NCBI GenBank assembly: GCA_004558145.1
Contig: SFDQ01000009.1
Location: forward strand, 17,128-81,127
DNA length: 64,000 nt
Reading direction: 5' to 3'
Source: Oscillospiraceae bacterium
GTDB taxonomy: Bacteria > Bacillota_A > Clostridia > Oscillospirales > Ruminococcaceae
Positions within the stretch are counted from its first letter, which is position 1. Each line of letters opens with the position of its first letter. This document shows, one piece after another, positions 8,003 to 16,700 of this stretch. A program made the translations under genes and the position numbers. The notes under the pieces are model-generated. The model worked only from the letters and a program-made list of their open reading frames with translations. It had not been told where the DNA came from and ran no database searches.

Positions 8003-9010
8003 TCATTCGGCAGCGATCGGCTCGTAGCCCTCCGGAGCGGTCAGGCCCAGATCGGCCACGATGGCTTCGTTGTATTTCTTGGTGAACTGGGGCGCATATT
8101 CGATGGGCATTTCGGAGACGTTGGCTTCGCCGGTGAGGATCTTCACCGCCATCTCGCCGGTGGCGACGCCCAGATCATAGTAGCTGATGGACAGAGTGGC
8201 GACGCCGCAGCCGGAGCAGATGCCCTCTTCACCCGCGATGACAGGCACGCCCGCGGGGCGGCAGATGTTATCCACCACGCCGGTGTTGTTGGCCACCGTG
8301 TTATCGGTGGGCACATAGATCACATCGCTGTTGTCGGCGGCGTTCTGGGTGACGGAAGCCATGTCGTTGGTGTCAGAGAAGGCGTACTGGGTGCAGGTGT
8401 AGCCCAGCTTTTCCAGTTCCGCCTGCACGACGTCCACCTGATACTGGCTGTTGGGCTCGGCCGAGCAATAGAGCAGGCCCACATTCTTGGCGTCGGGGAA
8501 CCACTCCTGCAGCATGGCGGCCTGCTGGTCCAGCGGGGCCAGGTCAGAGGTGCCGGACACATTGGTGCCCACGGTGCCGGAGAAGTCCTCAATGCCCAGG
8601 GCCACGCCGTACTCGGTGACCGAGGTGCCCAGGATGGGGATGTCGGAGGTGGCGGCCACGGCAGCCTGCAAGCTGGCGGTGGCATTTGCCATAATGAGGT
8701 CGACACCCGAGGAAACAAAGCCGTTGACGATGGTGGCGCAGGTGGGAGAATCACCAGCGGCATTCTTCACTTCGATGGTCACCTGGTCGCCCAGGGCCTC
8801 TTTCAGGGCATCCTGGAACCCCTGGGTGGCGGCATCCAGCGCATCGTGGGGGGCCAGCTGGCACACACCCACCACATAGGCGCCGTCAGCACCCTGAGAA
8901 GCGGGCGCGGAACCGCCTTCGGAAGCGGGGGTGGACGTCTGGCCGCCGCAGCCCGCCAGCATGGAGACGGCCAGCAGCGCCGCCATGCATGCACAAATCA
9001 GCTTTTTCAT
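8003..9010 (-). CDS. ABC substrate-binding lipoprotein, TrpX-like
   Basis: 335 aa. Lipoprotein signal ending LAGC with Cys21, then a Ser/Ala/Gly linker and a type I periplasmic-binding fold (ATQGFQDALKEALG, GLLYCSAEPNSQYQ, YVPTDNTVANNTG, GVATLSISYYDLG). This is the ABC-type uncharacterised transporter/TrpX family. The start at 9010 has GGAGGG upstream; a TTG two codons earlier is less likely. Its own promoter lies 80 bases upstream and a hairpin terminator follows, the usual pattern for making excess binding protein. No T-box fits in the 115-base leader region. Confidence 0.9.
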   Translation of the reverse strand: MKKLICACMAALLAVSMLAGCGGQTSTPASEGGSAPASQGADGAYVVGVCQLAPHDALDAATQGFQDALKEALGDQVTIEVKNAAGDSPTCATIVNGFVSSGVDLIMANATASLQAAVAATSDIPILGTSVTEYGVALGIEDFSGTVGTNVSGTSDLAPLDQQAAMLQEWFPDAKNVGLLYCSAEPNSQYQVDVVQAELEKLGYTCTQYAFSDTNDMASVTQNAADNSDVIYVPTDNTVANNTGVVDNICRPAGVPVIAGEEGICSGCGVATLSISYYDLGVATGEMAVKILTGEANVSEMPIEYAPQFTKKYNEAIVADLGLTAPEGYEPIAAE

Positions 9011-9089
9011 GGTCAATTCCCTCCTGTTCGGGCCAAGCGGCCCTTCACATCCGCGGCCAGTTTATTGCCGCAATGTGTTACTGCACTAA

Positions 9090-9118
9090 AGTATACCACC
9101 GAATCCCCCGCCTTGCAA
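9090..9118 (-). promoter_or_regulatory. Promoter for TrpX-like lipoprotein gene
   Basis: TTGCAA (9118-9113), 17-base spacer, TATACT (9095-9090) with TGG extension. Confidence 0.75.
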
Positions 9119-9131
9119 GGGTTTTCTCCCA

Positions 9132-10550
9132 TTATGCCGCTGTTTGTTCAAAACGTGTCTTTTTTCGAGCGGGCAGGCTGCGGCGGCTCTCCCGGATGAC
9201 CTGCGGGCTGAGCCAGAGCAGCGCCGCCAGATTTGGCAGAGCCATGAAGCCGTTGAAGGTGTCGGAGATCTCCCACACCAGTTCCAGCCGGGTCACACAG
9301 CCCAGCACGATGACCGCCACGAACACCGCCTTGTAGACCCCGGCCGCCCGGCCGCCCCACAGATATTCCGCAGCCTGCGCGCCGTAGCAACTCCAGCCCA
9401 GCAGGGTCGAAAAGGCAAACAGAGACAGGCTGACCGCCAGGAACACGCCGCCCCAAGGGCCAAAAACGGTGCGGAACGCATCGGCGGTGAGGGCCGCGCC
9501 GTTGGGCAGCGTTTCCAAGAGCCCCCGGGTCCCTGCCTCGGCATAGGCCTCCAGGTCATAGGCTCCGCTGCACAAAATAGCAAGAGCGGTGAGGGTGCAC
9601 ATGAAAAGGGTGTCCACCGCCACTTCCATGATGCCCCACATCCCCTGCTCCACCGGTGTGCACCCGGCGGCGGAGTTAGCCATCACCGAGGAACCCAGCC
9701 CAGCCTCGTTGGAACTGACCCCGCGGGCCACGCCTACCGACAGTGCTCTGGCAAGGCCGTAGCCTGCCGCGCCGCCAAGGCCGGCCCGGAGAGAAAAAGC
9801 CTCCCGGAATATCATGGCCAGCACGCCGGGCAGCCGCTGAATGTTGAGCAGCACAATGAGCACCGCCCCGCCGGTGTAGGCCAGGGCCATGAAGGGCACG
9901 ATCTTTTCGGTGACCCGTCCCACCCGAGCGACACCCCCGGCGATGGTGAGACCTATGACCCCCGCGACCACAAGCCCAGTGGCCAGAGGCGGGATGTTGA
10001 AAGCGTCCCGCAGGCCCTCGGCAATGGAGTTTGCCTGGGCCATGTTGCCCATGCCCAATGAACCCAGCAGACAGAAAAAGCTGAACGCCGCCGCAAGGCG
10101 GCGGCTGTGCAGGCCTTTTTCGATGTAGAACATCGCCCCGCCCACCGGGTCGCCTCTGCGGTCCGCGCCCCGGTAGAGGGCGGCAAGGACGTTCTCGGCA
10201 TAGGCCGTCATGGTGCCCAGCAGGGCCGAGAGCCACATCCAGAACACCGCCCCCGGCCCGCCTGCCACCAGCGCGGTGGCCACGCCGGCGATGTTTCCTG
10301 TGCCCAAAGTGGCGGCCAGCGCCGTGCAGGCAGACTGGAAGGCGGTGGTCGCGCCCCGTTTGTCCCCTCCTTTGAACGCCGCGCCCAGTGTCCTCCCCAG
10401 CCAGAAGCGCACGCCGCGCAGCTGAAAAAAGCCTGTGGCCGTGCTGAACACCACGCCGCACAAAGCCAGCAGGCAGATGGTGCCCGGCCCCCAGGCCAGC
10501 TGATGGAGCACCTTCATCACAAACCCCAGTGCCCGTTCCACAGTCTCCAT
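9132..10550 (-). CDS. Sodium:alanine/glycine symporter (AGCS family)
   Basis: 472 aa. The AGCS pattern is clear: FFQLRGVRFW, ATLGTGNIAGVATAL, GGPGAVFWMW, the GDPVGGAMFYIEKG loop, and GLGSSVMANSAA; about ten membrane helices. Members import alanine or glycine with Na+ or H+ across the cytoplasmic membrane. I set the start at the ATG at 10550, which has AAGGAG 7 bases upstream and starts right before the first helix; the open frame extends further without a site. The ion and amino-acid preference are inferred. Confidence 0.93.
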   Translation of the reverse strand: METVERALGFVMKVLHQLAWGPGTICLLALCGVVFSTATGFFQLRGVRFWLGRTLGAAFKGGDKRGATTAFQSACTALAATLGTGNIAGVATALVAGGPGAVFWMWLSALLGTMTAYAENVLAALYRGADRRGDPVGGAMFYIEKGLHSRRLAAAFSFFCLLGSLGMGNMAQANSIAEGLRDAFNIPPLATGLVVAGVIGLTIAGGVARVGRVTEKIVPFMALAYTGGAVLIVLLNIQRLPGVLAMIFREAFSLRAGLGGAAGYGLARALSVGVARGVSSNEAGLGSSVMANSAAGCTPVEQGMWGIMEVAVDTLFMCTLTALAILCSGAYDLEAYAEAGTRGLLETLPNGAALTADAFRTVFGPWGGVFLAVSLSLFAFSTLLGWSCYGAQAAEYLWGGRAAGVYKAVFVAVIVLGCVTRLELVWEISDTFNGFMALPNLAALLWLSPQVIRESRRSLPARKKTRFEQTAA

Positions 10551-10620
10551 GTTCCTTCTCCTTTTTGAAAGAGTTTCAGGACATGTATATGCGGCGGCCC
10601 GGCCCGGGGATGTGCCCGCC

Positions 10621-10660
10621 GAAAAACAAAAAGCGAGGCTCCCGTTCAAGGGAGCCTCGC
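10621..10660 (-). terminator. Terminator of MacB-like operon
   Basis: An 11-bp stem GCGAGGCTCCC (10633-10643 with 10650-10660) followed on the minus strand by a T-rich run (10632-10621). Confidence 0.85.
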
Positions 10661-10671
10661 AGAAGGATTTT

Positions 10672-12132
10672 TTATTCGTGCCGGATGGCCTCCAGCGCGC
10701 TGATGCGGGTGGCTTTCACCGCCGGCCACAGGCCGGACAGGATGCCCACCAGGGTGGAGAACCCAAGCCCCAGCAGCACCAGCCACGGGGGGATGATGGA
10801 GATCTGACCGCCCATGCCGCCGTACATGCCGCCGATGCCGTTCAAAAGGCCGCTCAGGTCGATGCCTCCGCCGCCGAACAGCGCGGCAATGGTGTTGATG
10901 TTGTTGAGGATGGCCGACGCAGCGTAGCTCAGGGCCACGCCGATGATGCCGCCCAGCAGGCCGATGGCGCCCGCTTCCATCAGGAACATGTTGCGGATCT
11001 TGCCCACCTCACAACCCAGCACCTTCATCACGCCGATCTCTTTGGTGCGCTCATAGATGGACATCATCATGGTGTTGGCGATGTTCAGCGCCGCCACCAG
11101 CAGCGCCACGGCGGCGGTGCCGCCCAGGATCATCTGGCTCTTCACCACGCTGGCCTGCATCTCCTCGCGGATCTGTGTCAGAGAGTTGGTCTGTTCATAG
11201 CCCAAATCGTGGATCCACTCTTCCACTTCTCCCACGTTCTCCACGTCGTCCACCTTGACGTAGACTTCCTGGTAGCCGTTGTCCTGCTCACGCATGACCG
11301 TGCCGTTGGAGATCATCACGCCCCCGCTGGAATTGTTTTTCTTGCCGCTGAGGCGCTGATACTCTTTCTCCAGCATCTTCATATCAGACACGCGCATGGC
11401 GATGCCCGATTCGGTGAAATAGTGCTTGGACGTGTCCGACACAAAGGTGCCCATCACCACCAGCTGGAACTCACTGGTCTTCTCGTTGCCATTGTTGTCA
11501 TAAGCGGTGAGCTTCAGGGTGAGTTTGTCCTTGTTGACGTCTACAAAGGGCGGGATGGGATTGCCCAGCGAGTCGGTCTGACCCGCCCAGCGCTGGCGCT
11601 TGCCGCTGTTGTAGCTCTTTCGGGTATCCTGGAACTGATAAGCAAAATTGGCGCCTACCAGCACGGGGATCTTCTTTTTGCCCAGGTTCACGTCGTCGGC
11701 GATCCAGCTGCCGCTTTGCAGCTGAAACTCCATGGCCTCCAACGCGTTCATGTCCACGCCGTAACAATCCCACAGATACGCTTCATACCGGTCGCCCTTG
11801 CCGGCGTAGACATTGCCGTTCATGGAGTTGGAGGAATAGAACGGCGTGGCAGCCACCACATGCTCGTGGCTGCGGAATGTTTCCAGCATTTCGTCGTCCA
11901 GCTTGGGAACGTCGCCTGCGGCGCCGTAGGAATAGTTATAGATCTGGATCTGGGTCAGATCGCCCCAGCTTTGCAGCATGGCTTCGTTCTGGGCGTTGCT
12001 GGCGATGCCAAGGCTGATCATAACGATGATGGCGAAGGTGCCCACCACCACGCCGATAACGGTCAGGGCTGTGCGGCCTTTGCGCCGCCGAAGATTATCC
12101 GTGCTGAGGCGCAGCAGATCAGATATCTTCAT
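10672..12132 (-). CDS. MacB/FtsX-type ABC permease
   Basis: 486 aa. One N-terminal membrane helix (about residues 20-42), a large extracellular domain, and three C-terminal helices containing the FtsX-like core (ALLVAALNIANTMMMSIYERTKEIGVMKVLG). The layout is that of MacB-type mechanotransmission permeases, which move or release substrates on the outer face rather than pumping through the membrane. It overlaps the preceding surface-protein gene by 14 bases and pairs with the ATPase at 13549-14352. Confidence 0.9.
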   Translation of the reverse strand: MKISDLLRLSTDNLRRRKGRTALTVIGVVVGTFAIIVMISLGIASNAQNEAMLQSWGDLTQIQIYNYSYGAAGDVPKLDDEMLETFRSHEHVVAATPFYSSNSMNGNVYAGKGDRYEAYLWDCYGVDMNALEAMEFQLQSGSWIADDVNLGKKKIPVLVGANFAYQFQDTRKSYNSGKRQRWAGQTDSLGNPIPPFVDVNKDKLTLKLTAYDNNGNEKTSEFQLVVMGTFVSDTSKHYFTESGIAMRVSDMKMLEKEYQRLSGKKNNSSGGVMISNGTVMREQDNGYQEVYVKVDDVENVGEVEEWIHDLGYEQTNSLTQIREEMQASVVKSQMILGGTAAVALLVAALNIANTMMMSIYERTKEIGVMKVLGCEVGKIRNMFLMEAGAIGLLGGIIGVALSYAASAILNNINTIAALFGGGGIDLSGLLNGIGGMYGGMGGQISIIPPWLVLLGLGFSTLVGILSGLWPAVKATRISALEAIRHE

Positions 12133-13534
12133 CTTCGTCCTCCAGCTCTGCCAGTTTCTTCGCAGCCTTCTTCTTGCGGATCACCACCACGACGACCGCA
12201 ACAACAGCGCCCACACCCACAACGATGAGGGCCCAGCCCCAGATGGGCATGCCGCTGTTCACATCATCCCCCATGGTGGGGTCCATCATGCCGGGGTCCA
12301 TCATGCCCGGGTCGTCGATGACAGGCGCAGCCTCCACAGTGCAGGAGAATTCCTTCTCCAGCGTGGCCACTTCGCCCTTGGAGTTCTCATAGCTCAGGAT
12401 GACCTTGCCGTTGATGACGCCCTCGGCGGAGGCCATCACGCTGAAGTCCACCGAGTTCTCGGTGCCGGCGGCCACGTTGCCCAGGAACTGGCTCTGGCCG
12501 GGGTTGGCCAGGTTCTCGCCCTGGATCTCGGCGGTGAGGTTGTTGATGGCGCTCTTGCCCTTGTTGACGAAGGTGACGGAGAGGTAGCCCTCCTCGCCCA
12601 TCATCATGGTCTCGGGAGCTTCCACATTGGTGATCTCAAAGCGCTCGGGCTGGGTCACGGGGATGGAAATGGGAGAGGTCGCGGCTTCGCCGTTCTTGCT
12701 GGTCAGCTGCACGGTGATGTTCACAGAGCCGGGCTCCATGGTGGCGTCGGTGACCATCTTATAGCTGATGGTGCGGGTCTCGTTGGGAGCCATCGCGCCC
12801 ACATAGGTGTTCATGCTGCCGCTGGCGAGGCTGACGTTCTTGGAGTCCGTGGGGAAGGTCAGGCCCACCATCACATCCTCCAGGTTGGTGTTGCCGCTGG
12901 TGGTGAACAGGGTCAGCTCCAGGGTGAACTCCTTGCCGGCCTCCACGCTGTTGCCGCCGAAGGTGAAGTCCTTCACCATGATCTTGGGCACTTCGGCAGG
13001 CGCGGGAGTGGGCGCGGGAGTGGGCTCAATGGCCTCGGCGCACTGGATGATGGTCTGAGTCAGCTGCTGGACCTCGCGGGGCTCGTCACCACCCTCGGTG
13101 ATCACGTCAAAGCTGAATTCGTTGCTGCCACCGTTGTAGGTCACATCCGTAAACACAAATTTGTATGTACCGTCGCTGCGCTTTTCCGCAATGGCGTCTT
13201 TGCCAGAAAAACTGCTGGTGTTGATACGGCCGCGAAGGCCAGCATTTTTGCCTTGGGCCCATTCATCGGACACGGTGATGCTGATGTTGGCCTTCTCACC
13301 GGGACGCAGATGGGTGCCGAAGCTGCCGCCCACATCATAGTTGGTAATGTAAGGAGCGGTAGGTGCAGGGGCCGCACTGGGATTCGGGTCCTCTTCGCCT
13401 TGCACCGTTGTCAAAGTGTTGTCGTTAGTGGCAGTGCTCTCCCCTTCCGCGTACACCGGCGCGCCGGCAAACACGCCCAGCGCAAGAGCCAGCGCCAGGG
13501 ACAGGCTGATGATCTTGTTCTTCATCTGTTTCAT
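12119..13534 (-). CDS. Exported, membrane-anchored COG1361/CARDB-like protein
   Basis: 471 aa. Signal peptide (about residues 1-28), Pro/Ala linker, then repeated Ig-like modules of the CARDB/COG1361 type (VNITVQLTSKNGEAATSPIS; GYLSVTFVNKGKSAINNLTAEI), and one C-terminal membrane helix with a KKKAAKK stop-transfer and an acidic tail. I chose the ATG at 13534 because AGAGG lies about 10 bases upstream; the ATG at 13552 overlaps the ATPase stop without a site. Placed between ATPase and permease genes, it is likely the extracytoplasmic partner of the exporter, taking the place of a MacA/HlyD adaptor. Confidence 0.8.
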   Translation of the reverse strand: MKQMKNKIISLSLALALALGVFAGAPVYAEGESTATNDNTLTTVQGEEDPNPSAAPAPTAPYITNYDVGGSFGTHLRPGEKANISITVSDEWAQGKNAGLRGRINTSSFSGKDAIAEKRSDGTYKFVFTDVTYNGGSNEFSFDVITEGGDEPREVQQLTQTIIQCAEAIEPTPAPTPAPAEVPKIMVKDFTFGGNSVEAGKEFTLELTLFTTSGNTNLEDVMVGLTFPTDSKNVSLASGSMNTYVGAMAPNETRTISYKMVTDATMEPGSVNITVQLTSKNGEAATSPISIPVTQPERFEITNVEAPETMMMGEEGYLSVTFVNKGKSAINNLTAEIQGENLANPGQSQFLGNVAAGTENSVDFSVMASAEGVINGKVILSYENSKGEVATLEKEFSCTVEAAPVIDDPGMMDPGMMDPTMGDDVNSGMPIWGWALIVVGVGAVVAVVVVVIRKKKAAKKLAELEDEDEDI

Positions 13535-13548
13535 GGATGTGATTCCTC

Positions 13549-14352
13549 TCATTCGTCGGTGATACTGTCTGCCGGTACGGTGGTTTGAGGCTCCGGCGGC
13601 GCCTCTTGTTTCGATTCCAGAATATCCTTGAACAGTTCGGCCTGCTTTTTCGCCTTTTCCTGTTCGTCCAGAAGGATGTTGCTCTCCACCATGCCGTCCC
13701 GGATGGTGATGACCCGGTCCGCCACATCGGCCAGATCACGCTCGTGGGTGACCATCACGAAGGTGATGTTGTTCTCCTTTGCCATGGTAAGCATGCGGTA
13801 GAGCACCTGACGGGTGGTGGACGAGTCCAGGTTTCCGGTGGGCTCGTCGGCGAAGATGACCTTGGGCTTTGCCACGAACGCGCGGGCAATGCCCACGCGC
13901 TGCTGCTGGCCGCCGCTCATCTCGGTGGGCTTGTGATTCGCGCGCTTGCCCAGGCCCATGCGCTTGAGCTCCGCTTTGGCCATTTCCAGCCGCTTTTTGC
14001 GGGGCACGCCCTTGAACATCAGCGGAAGCGCCACGTTCTCGGCGGCGGTGAGGTTGGGCAGCAGGTTGTAGCTTTGGAAGATGAATCCCAGATGCGCCTG
14101 GCGAAATTTGGCCAGCTGGTTTTCGTTCATCGCGCTGATCTCGTGCTTGCCTATGTACACACTGCCCTTTGTTGGCTTTTCCAGCCCCGCAAGCTGATTG
14201 AGCAGGGTGGATTTGCCGCTGCCCGAAGGGCCCACGATGCAGCAGATCTCACCGGGTTCGATGGCAAGGTTCACGTCGTTCAGGGCGATGACCTTTTCCT
14301 TGCCCACCCGGTACACCTTGCGCAGATGTTCCACGCAGATGATTGGCGCCAT
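13549..14352 (-). CDS. MacB-like ABC transporter ATPase
   Basis: 267 aa. Walker A GPSGSGKST near residue 40, signature MSGGQQQRVGIARA near 145, Walker B VIFADEPTGNLDS. This is the MacB/LolD subfamily. A C-terminal 35-residue extension rich in Glu/Lys/Gln is longer than in simple LolD proteins. The gene follows ydcF after 39 bases and precedes the surface protein by 14, so the order is ATPase, surface protein, permease. Confidence 0.92.
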   Translation of the reverse strand: MAPIICVEHLRKVYRVGKEKVIALNDVNLAIEPGEICCIVGPSGSGKSTLLNQLAGLEKPTKGSVYIGKHEISAMNENQLAKFRQAHLGFIFQSYNLLPNLTAAENVALPLMFKGVPRKKRLEMAKAELKRMGLGKRANHKPTEMSGGQQQRVGIARAFVAKPKVIFADEPTGNLDSSTTRQVLYRMLTMAKENNITFVMVTHERDLADVADRVITIRDGMVESNILLDEQEKAKKQAELFKDILESKQEAPPEPQTTVPADSITDE

Positions 14353-14391
14353 TCTTTCACCTCTTCGCTGCGGCCTTTCGGGCCGCCGTTC

Positions 14392-15186
14392 TCATAAAAT
14401 ACCCACAAGCGGGCTGATCCAGCCGCTCTGGCTCGTTTTGAACACCCAGTAGTAAAGCACGGCAAAGACCTCCCGCATGTAACAGGGCAGCACCGAGTTG
14501 AGGCCGATGCTCGCGGGGATGGAGCTCACCTGTTCAAAGCCCACCAACCGGGCGTAGCAGCGGGCGCGGTAGCAGTGGAAGGCGTTGGTCACCACGGCCA
14601 TGGGTTCGTCCGCACCGATGCCCCGCTCTTCCAGCAATTCTTTTGCAAACAGCAGATTCTCTTCGGTGGAGGTGCTCTTCTGCTCCACCACGATCTGCTC
14701 CTCCGGCACACCCTTCTCCTCAAGATAACGGGCCATCGCCACCCCTTCCGGGATGGTCTCGCCGTTGCCCTGCCCGCCGGTGACCGCGATCACCACTTCG
14801 GGATTTTCCAGGTAATAGGCGTAAGCGGCGTCCAGGCGGCGGCGCAACAGGTCGGAAGGCACGTCCTTTCGCAGGCCCGCACCCAGCACCACGATGGCCT
14901 TTTCCTGCCCGGTGGCCGCGCCTGCGTAGCCGCTGACGGCCACAAAGCCCAGCAACAGGCAGAAAACGCCCACGCCGCAGAAGAACAGGATCTTCAGCCA
15001 GCGGCCCACGCCTTCCGCACAGAAAGCGTCGATGGGGCGGTGGAACACGGCATAGACCCAAAGCGCCGCCGTGAGGAGATACATTAAAAGCAGGCCGAAG
15101 TTGAAGTTGGAGCGAAAGCTGCGCAGCACGCTGTCGGCCAAAAGGACGACTGCCAGCACCCACACGATAATGATTTTGATCTGCAT
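14392..15186 (-). CDS. YdcF/DUF218 family membrane protein
   Basis: 264 aa. Three N-terminal membrane segments (roughly residues 3-22, 28-46 and 62-90) precede a DUF218 domain with VVLGAGLRKD, VTGGQGNGETIPE, ESTSTEEN-like QKSTSTEENLLF and TNAFHCYRARCYA. DUF218 proteins such as SanA/ElyC/YdcF are linked to envelope integrity, with unknown chemistry. The ATG at 15186 is preferred to a TTG at 15201 since AAAAGGA stands 5-7 bases before it. Confidence 0.85.
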   Translation of the reverse strand: MQIKIIIVWVLAVVLLADSVLRSFRSNFNFGLLLMYLLTAALWVYAVFHRPIDAFCAEGVGRWLKILFFCGVGVFCLLLGFVAVSGYAGAATGQEKAIVVLGAGLRKDVPSDLLRRRLDAAYAYYLENPEVVIAVTGGQGNGETIPEGVAMARYLEEKGVPEEQIVVEQKSTSTEENLLFAKELLEERGIGADEPMAVVTNAFHCYRARCYARLVGFEQVSSIPASIGLNSVLPCYMREVFAVLYYWVFKTSQSGWISPLVGIL

Positions 15187-15303
15187 TTTGTTCCTTTTCA
15201 ATGGAATTTCTCACTTTCCGCTGCGGGCCGGCGGTCCCGATTCAAAAGAGTCTCACAGCGTAAACGAATCGGGTGTGAATTTTATTTCACCCGTCATGAG
15301 AGT

Positions 15304-16479
15304 TCAGTCGAAAATTTTCGCGGCCAGGTCCTGGCCGTCCAGTTTTGCATCCACGCCCAGCGCCGTGCAGATGGTCTTGCCGATGGCGCCGAAGCCCAGC
15401 ACAGTGCCCAGGTTATTGTCTTTCTTCACCTCGGGGCCTGCCACCAGCAGCGGCACATACTCGCGGGTGTGGTCGGTGGTCTTGGTGAAACCGGGGTCAC
15501 AGCCGTGGTCGCCGGTGATCATCACCACGTCGCCCGGGCGCAGCTTCTGAAGCAGCACGCCGAGGCCCCGGTCAAACTCAGACGCCGCCGCCGCATAGCC
15601 GGGGATGTTGCGCCGGTGGCCGTAGATCATGTCGAAATCCACCAGATTGATGAAGGCAAGGCCGTCGAAGTCCCGGTCCGCCAGCTCCAGCATCACCCGG
15701 ATGCCGTCGGTGTTGCCGCTGGTGCGGATCTTCTCGGTCAGGCCTTCGCCGTCGAAAATATCATAGATTTTGCCCACGCCGATCACGTCCTTGCCGGCGG
15801 CCTTGAGATGGTCCAGCATGGTCTTTGCGGGGGGCTTGAGGGAGTAGTCGTGGCGGTTGGAAGTGCGCTTGAAATCCGCCGCGCAGCTGCCCACGAAGGG
15901 GCGCGCGATCACGCGGCCCACGCCATGCTCGCCTTTGAGCATATCCCGGGCCATCTGGCAGTATTCATACAGCTGCTCCAGCGGCACCACCTCTTCGTGG
16001 GCGGCCACCTGGAACACGCTGTCCGCCGAGGTGTACACGATGAGCGCGCCGGTGCGCATGTGCTCCTCGCCGTAGTCCTTCAGCACCTCGGTGCCGGAAT
16101 AAGGCTTGTTGCACAGCACCTTGCGCCCGGTGAGCTTTTCGTACTGCTCGATCACCTCGGGCGGGAAACCGTCGGGATAGGTGGGCAGCGCCCGCTCGCT
16201 TTCCACGCCGGCGATCTCCCAGTGGCCGATGGTGGTGTCCTTGCCGTTGCTGGCCTCCTGCAGGCGCACGCAGCTGCCCGCCACAGGATGCACCGGCGCG
16301 CCGCACTGCACGCCGTCCAGATTGAACAGGCCCAGAGAGGCCATGTTGGGCACCTCAAAGCCAGGGTCTTTGGCGATGGAAGCGAGGGTGTTGGCCCCCA
16401 CGTCGCCGAATTTATCCGCATCCGGCTCGTAGCCGATGCCGAAGCTGTCCAGCACGATCAGAAAAACGCGCTTTGTCAT
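15304..16479 (-). CDS. deoB: Phosphopentomutase
   Basis: 391 aa, the usual length. Alkaline-phosphatase-superfamily features: N-terminal VFLIVLDSFGIGYEPDADKFGD with metal-binding Asp, TTIGHWEIAG containing the phosphorylated Thr, the central cap, and C-terminal VMITGDHGCDPGF and DHTREYVPLLV metal ligands. It interconverts ribose-1-P (or deoxyribose-1-P) and the 5-phosphate in nucleoside salvage. The start at 16479 has AAGGAGGG 9 bases upstream. It is divergent from pyk. Confidence 0.97.
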   Translation of the reverse strand: MTKRVFLIVLDSFGIGYEPDADKFGDVGANTLASIAKDPGFEVPNMASLGLFNLDGVQCGAPVHPVAGSCVRLQEASNGKDTTIGHWEIAGVESERALPTYPDGFPPEVIEQYEKLTGRKVLCNKPYSGTEVLKDYGEEHMRTGALIVYTSADSVFQVAAHEEVVPLEQLYEYCQMARDMLKGEHGVGRVIARPFVGSCAADFKRTSNRHDYSLKPPAKTMLDHLKAAGKDVIGVGKIYDIFDGEGLTEKIRTSGNTDGIRVMLELADRDFDGLAFINLVDFDMIYGHRRNIPGYAAAASEFDRGLGVLLQKLRPGDVVMITGDHGCDPGFTKTTDHTREYVPLLVAGPEVKKDNNLGTVLGFGAIGKTICTALGVDAKLDGQDLAAKIFD

Positions 16480-16525
16480 GATGATATTCCCTCCTTGGAA
16501 TGGTCTTATGTCTAAAGGTGGTTCC

Positions 16526-16554
16526 ATTATACAATATTCCCCAAAGGAAGTTAA
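16526..16554 (-). promoter_or_regulatory. Promoter for deoB
   Basis: TTAACT (16554-16549), 17-base spacer, TATAAT (16531-16526). Confidence 0.65.
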
Positions 16555-16626
16555 GCCGCAGGGCAAAGATTTCTCCTCCCATTTGCACCGGGACGTCAAA
16601 ACTTTTAAAAAATTGCTTTCAGACCT

Positions 16627-16654
16627 TTGACGCTCTTGCATTCAGGTGTATAAT
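16627..16654 (+). promoter_or_regulatory. Promoter for pyk
   Basis: TTGACG (16627-16632), 16-base spacer, TATAAT (16649-16654). Confidence 0.75.
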
Positions 16655-16700
16655 ATATGCTGGCAAAAATTTGAGGTTCTTTGATTTAAGGAGGTTCCTT

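Noticed and set aside
9011..9131. T-box leader upstream of the TrpX-like gene
   Set aside because: Space is too short and no T-box sequence or specifier stem is visible.
10549..12228. 559-codon plus-strand frame opposite the MacB-like permease
   Set aside because: Shadow of the permease gene; no domain, no ribosome binding site.
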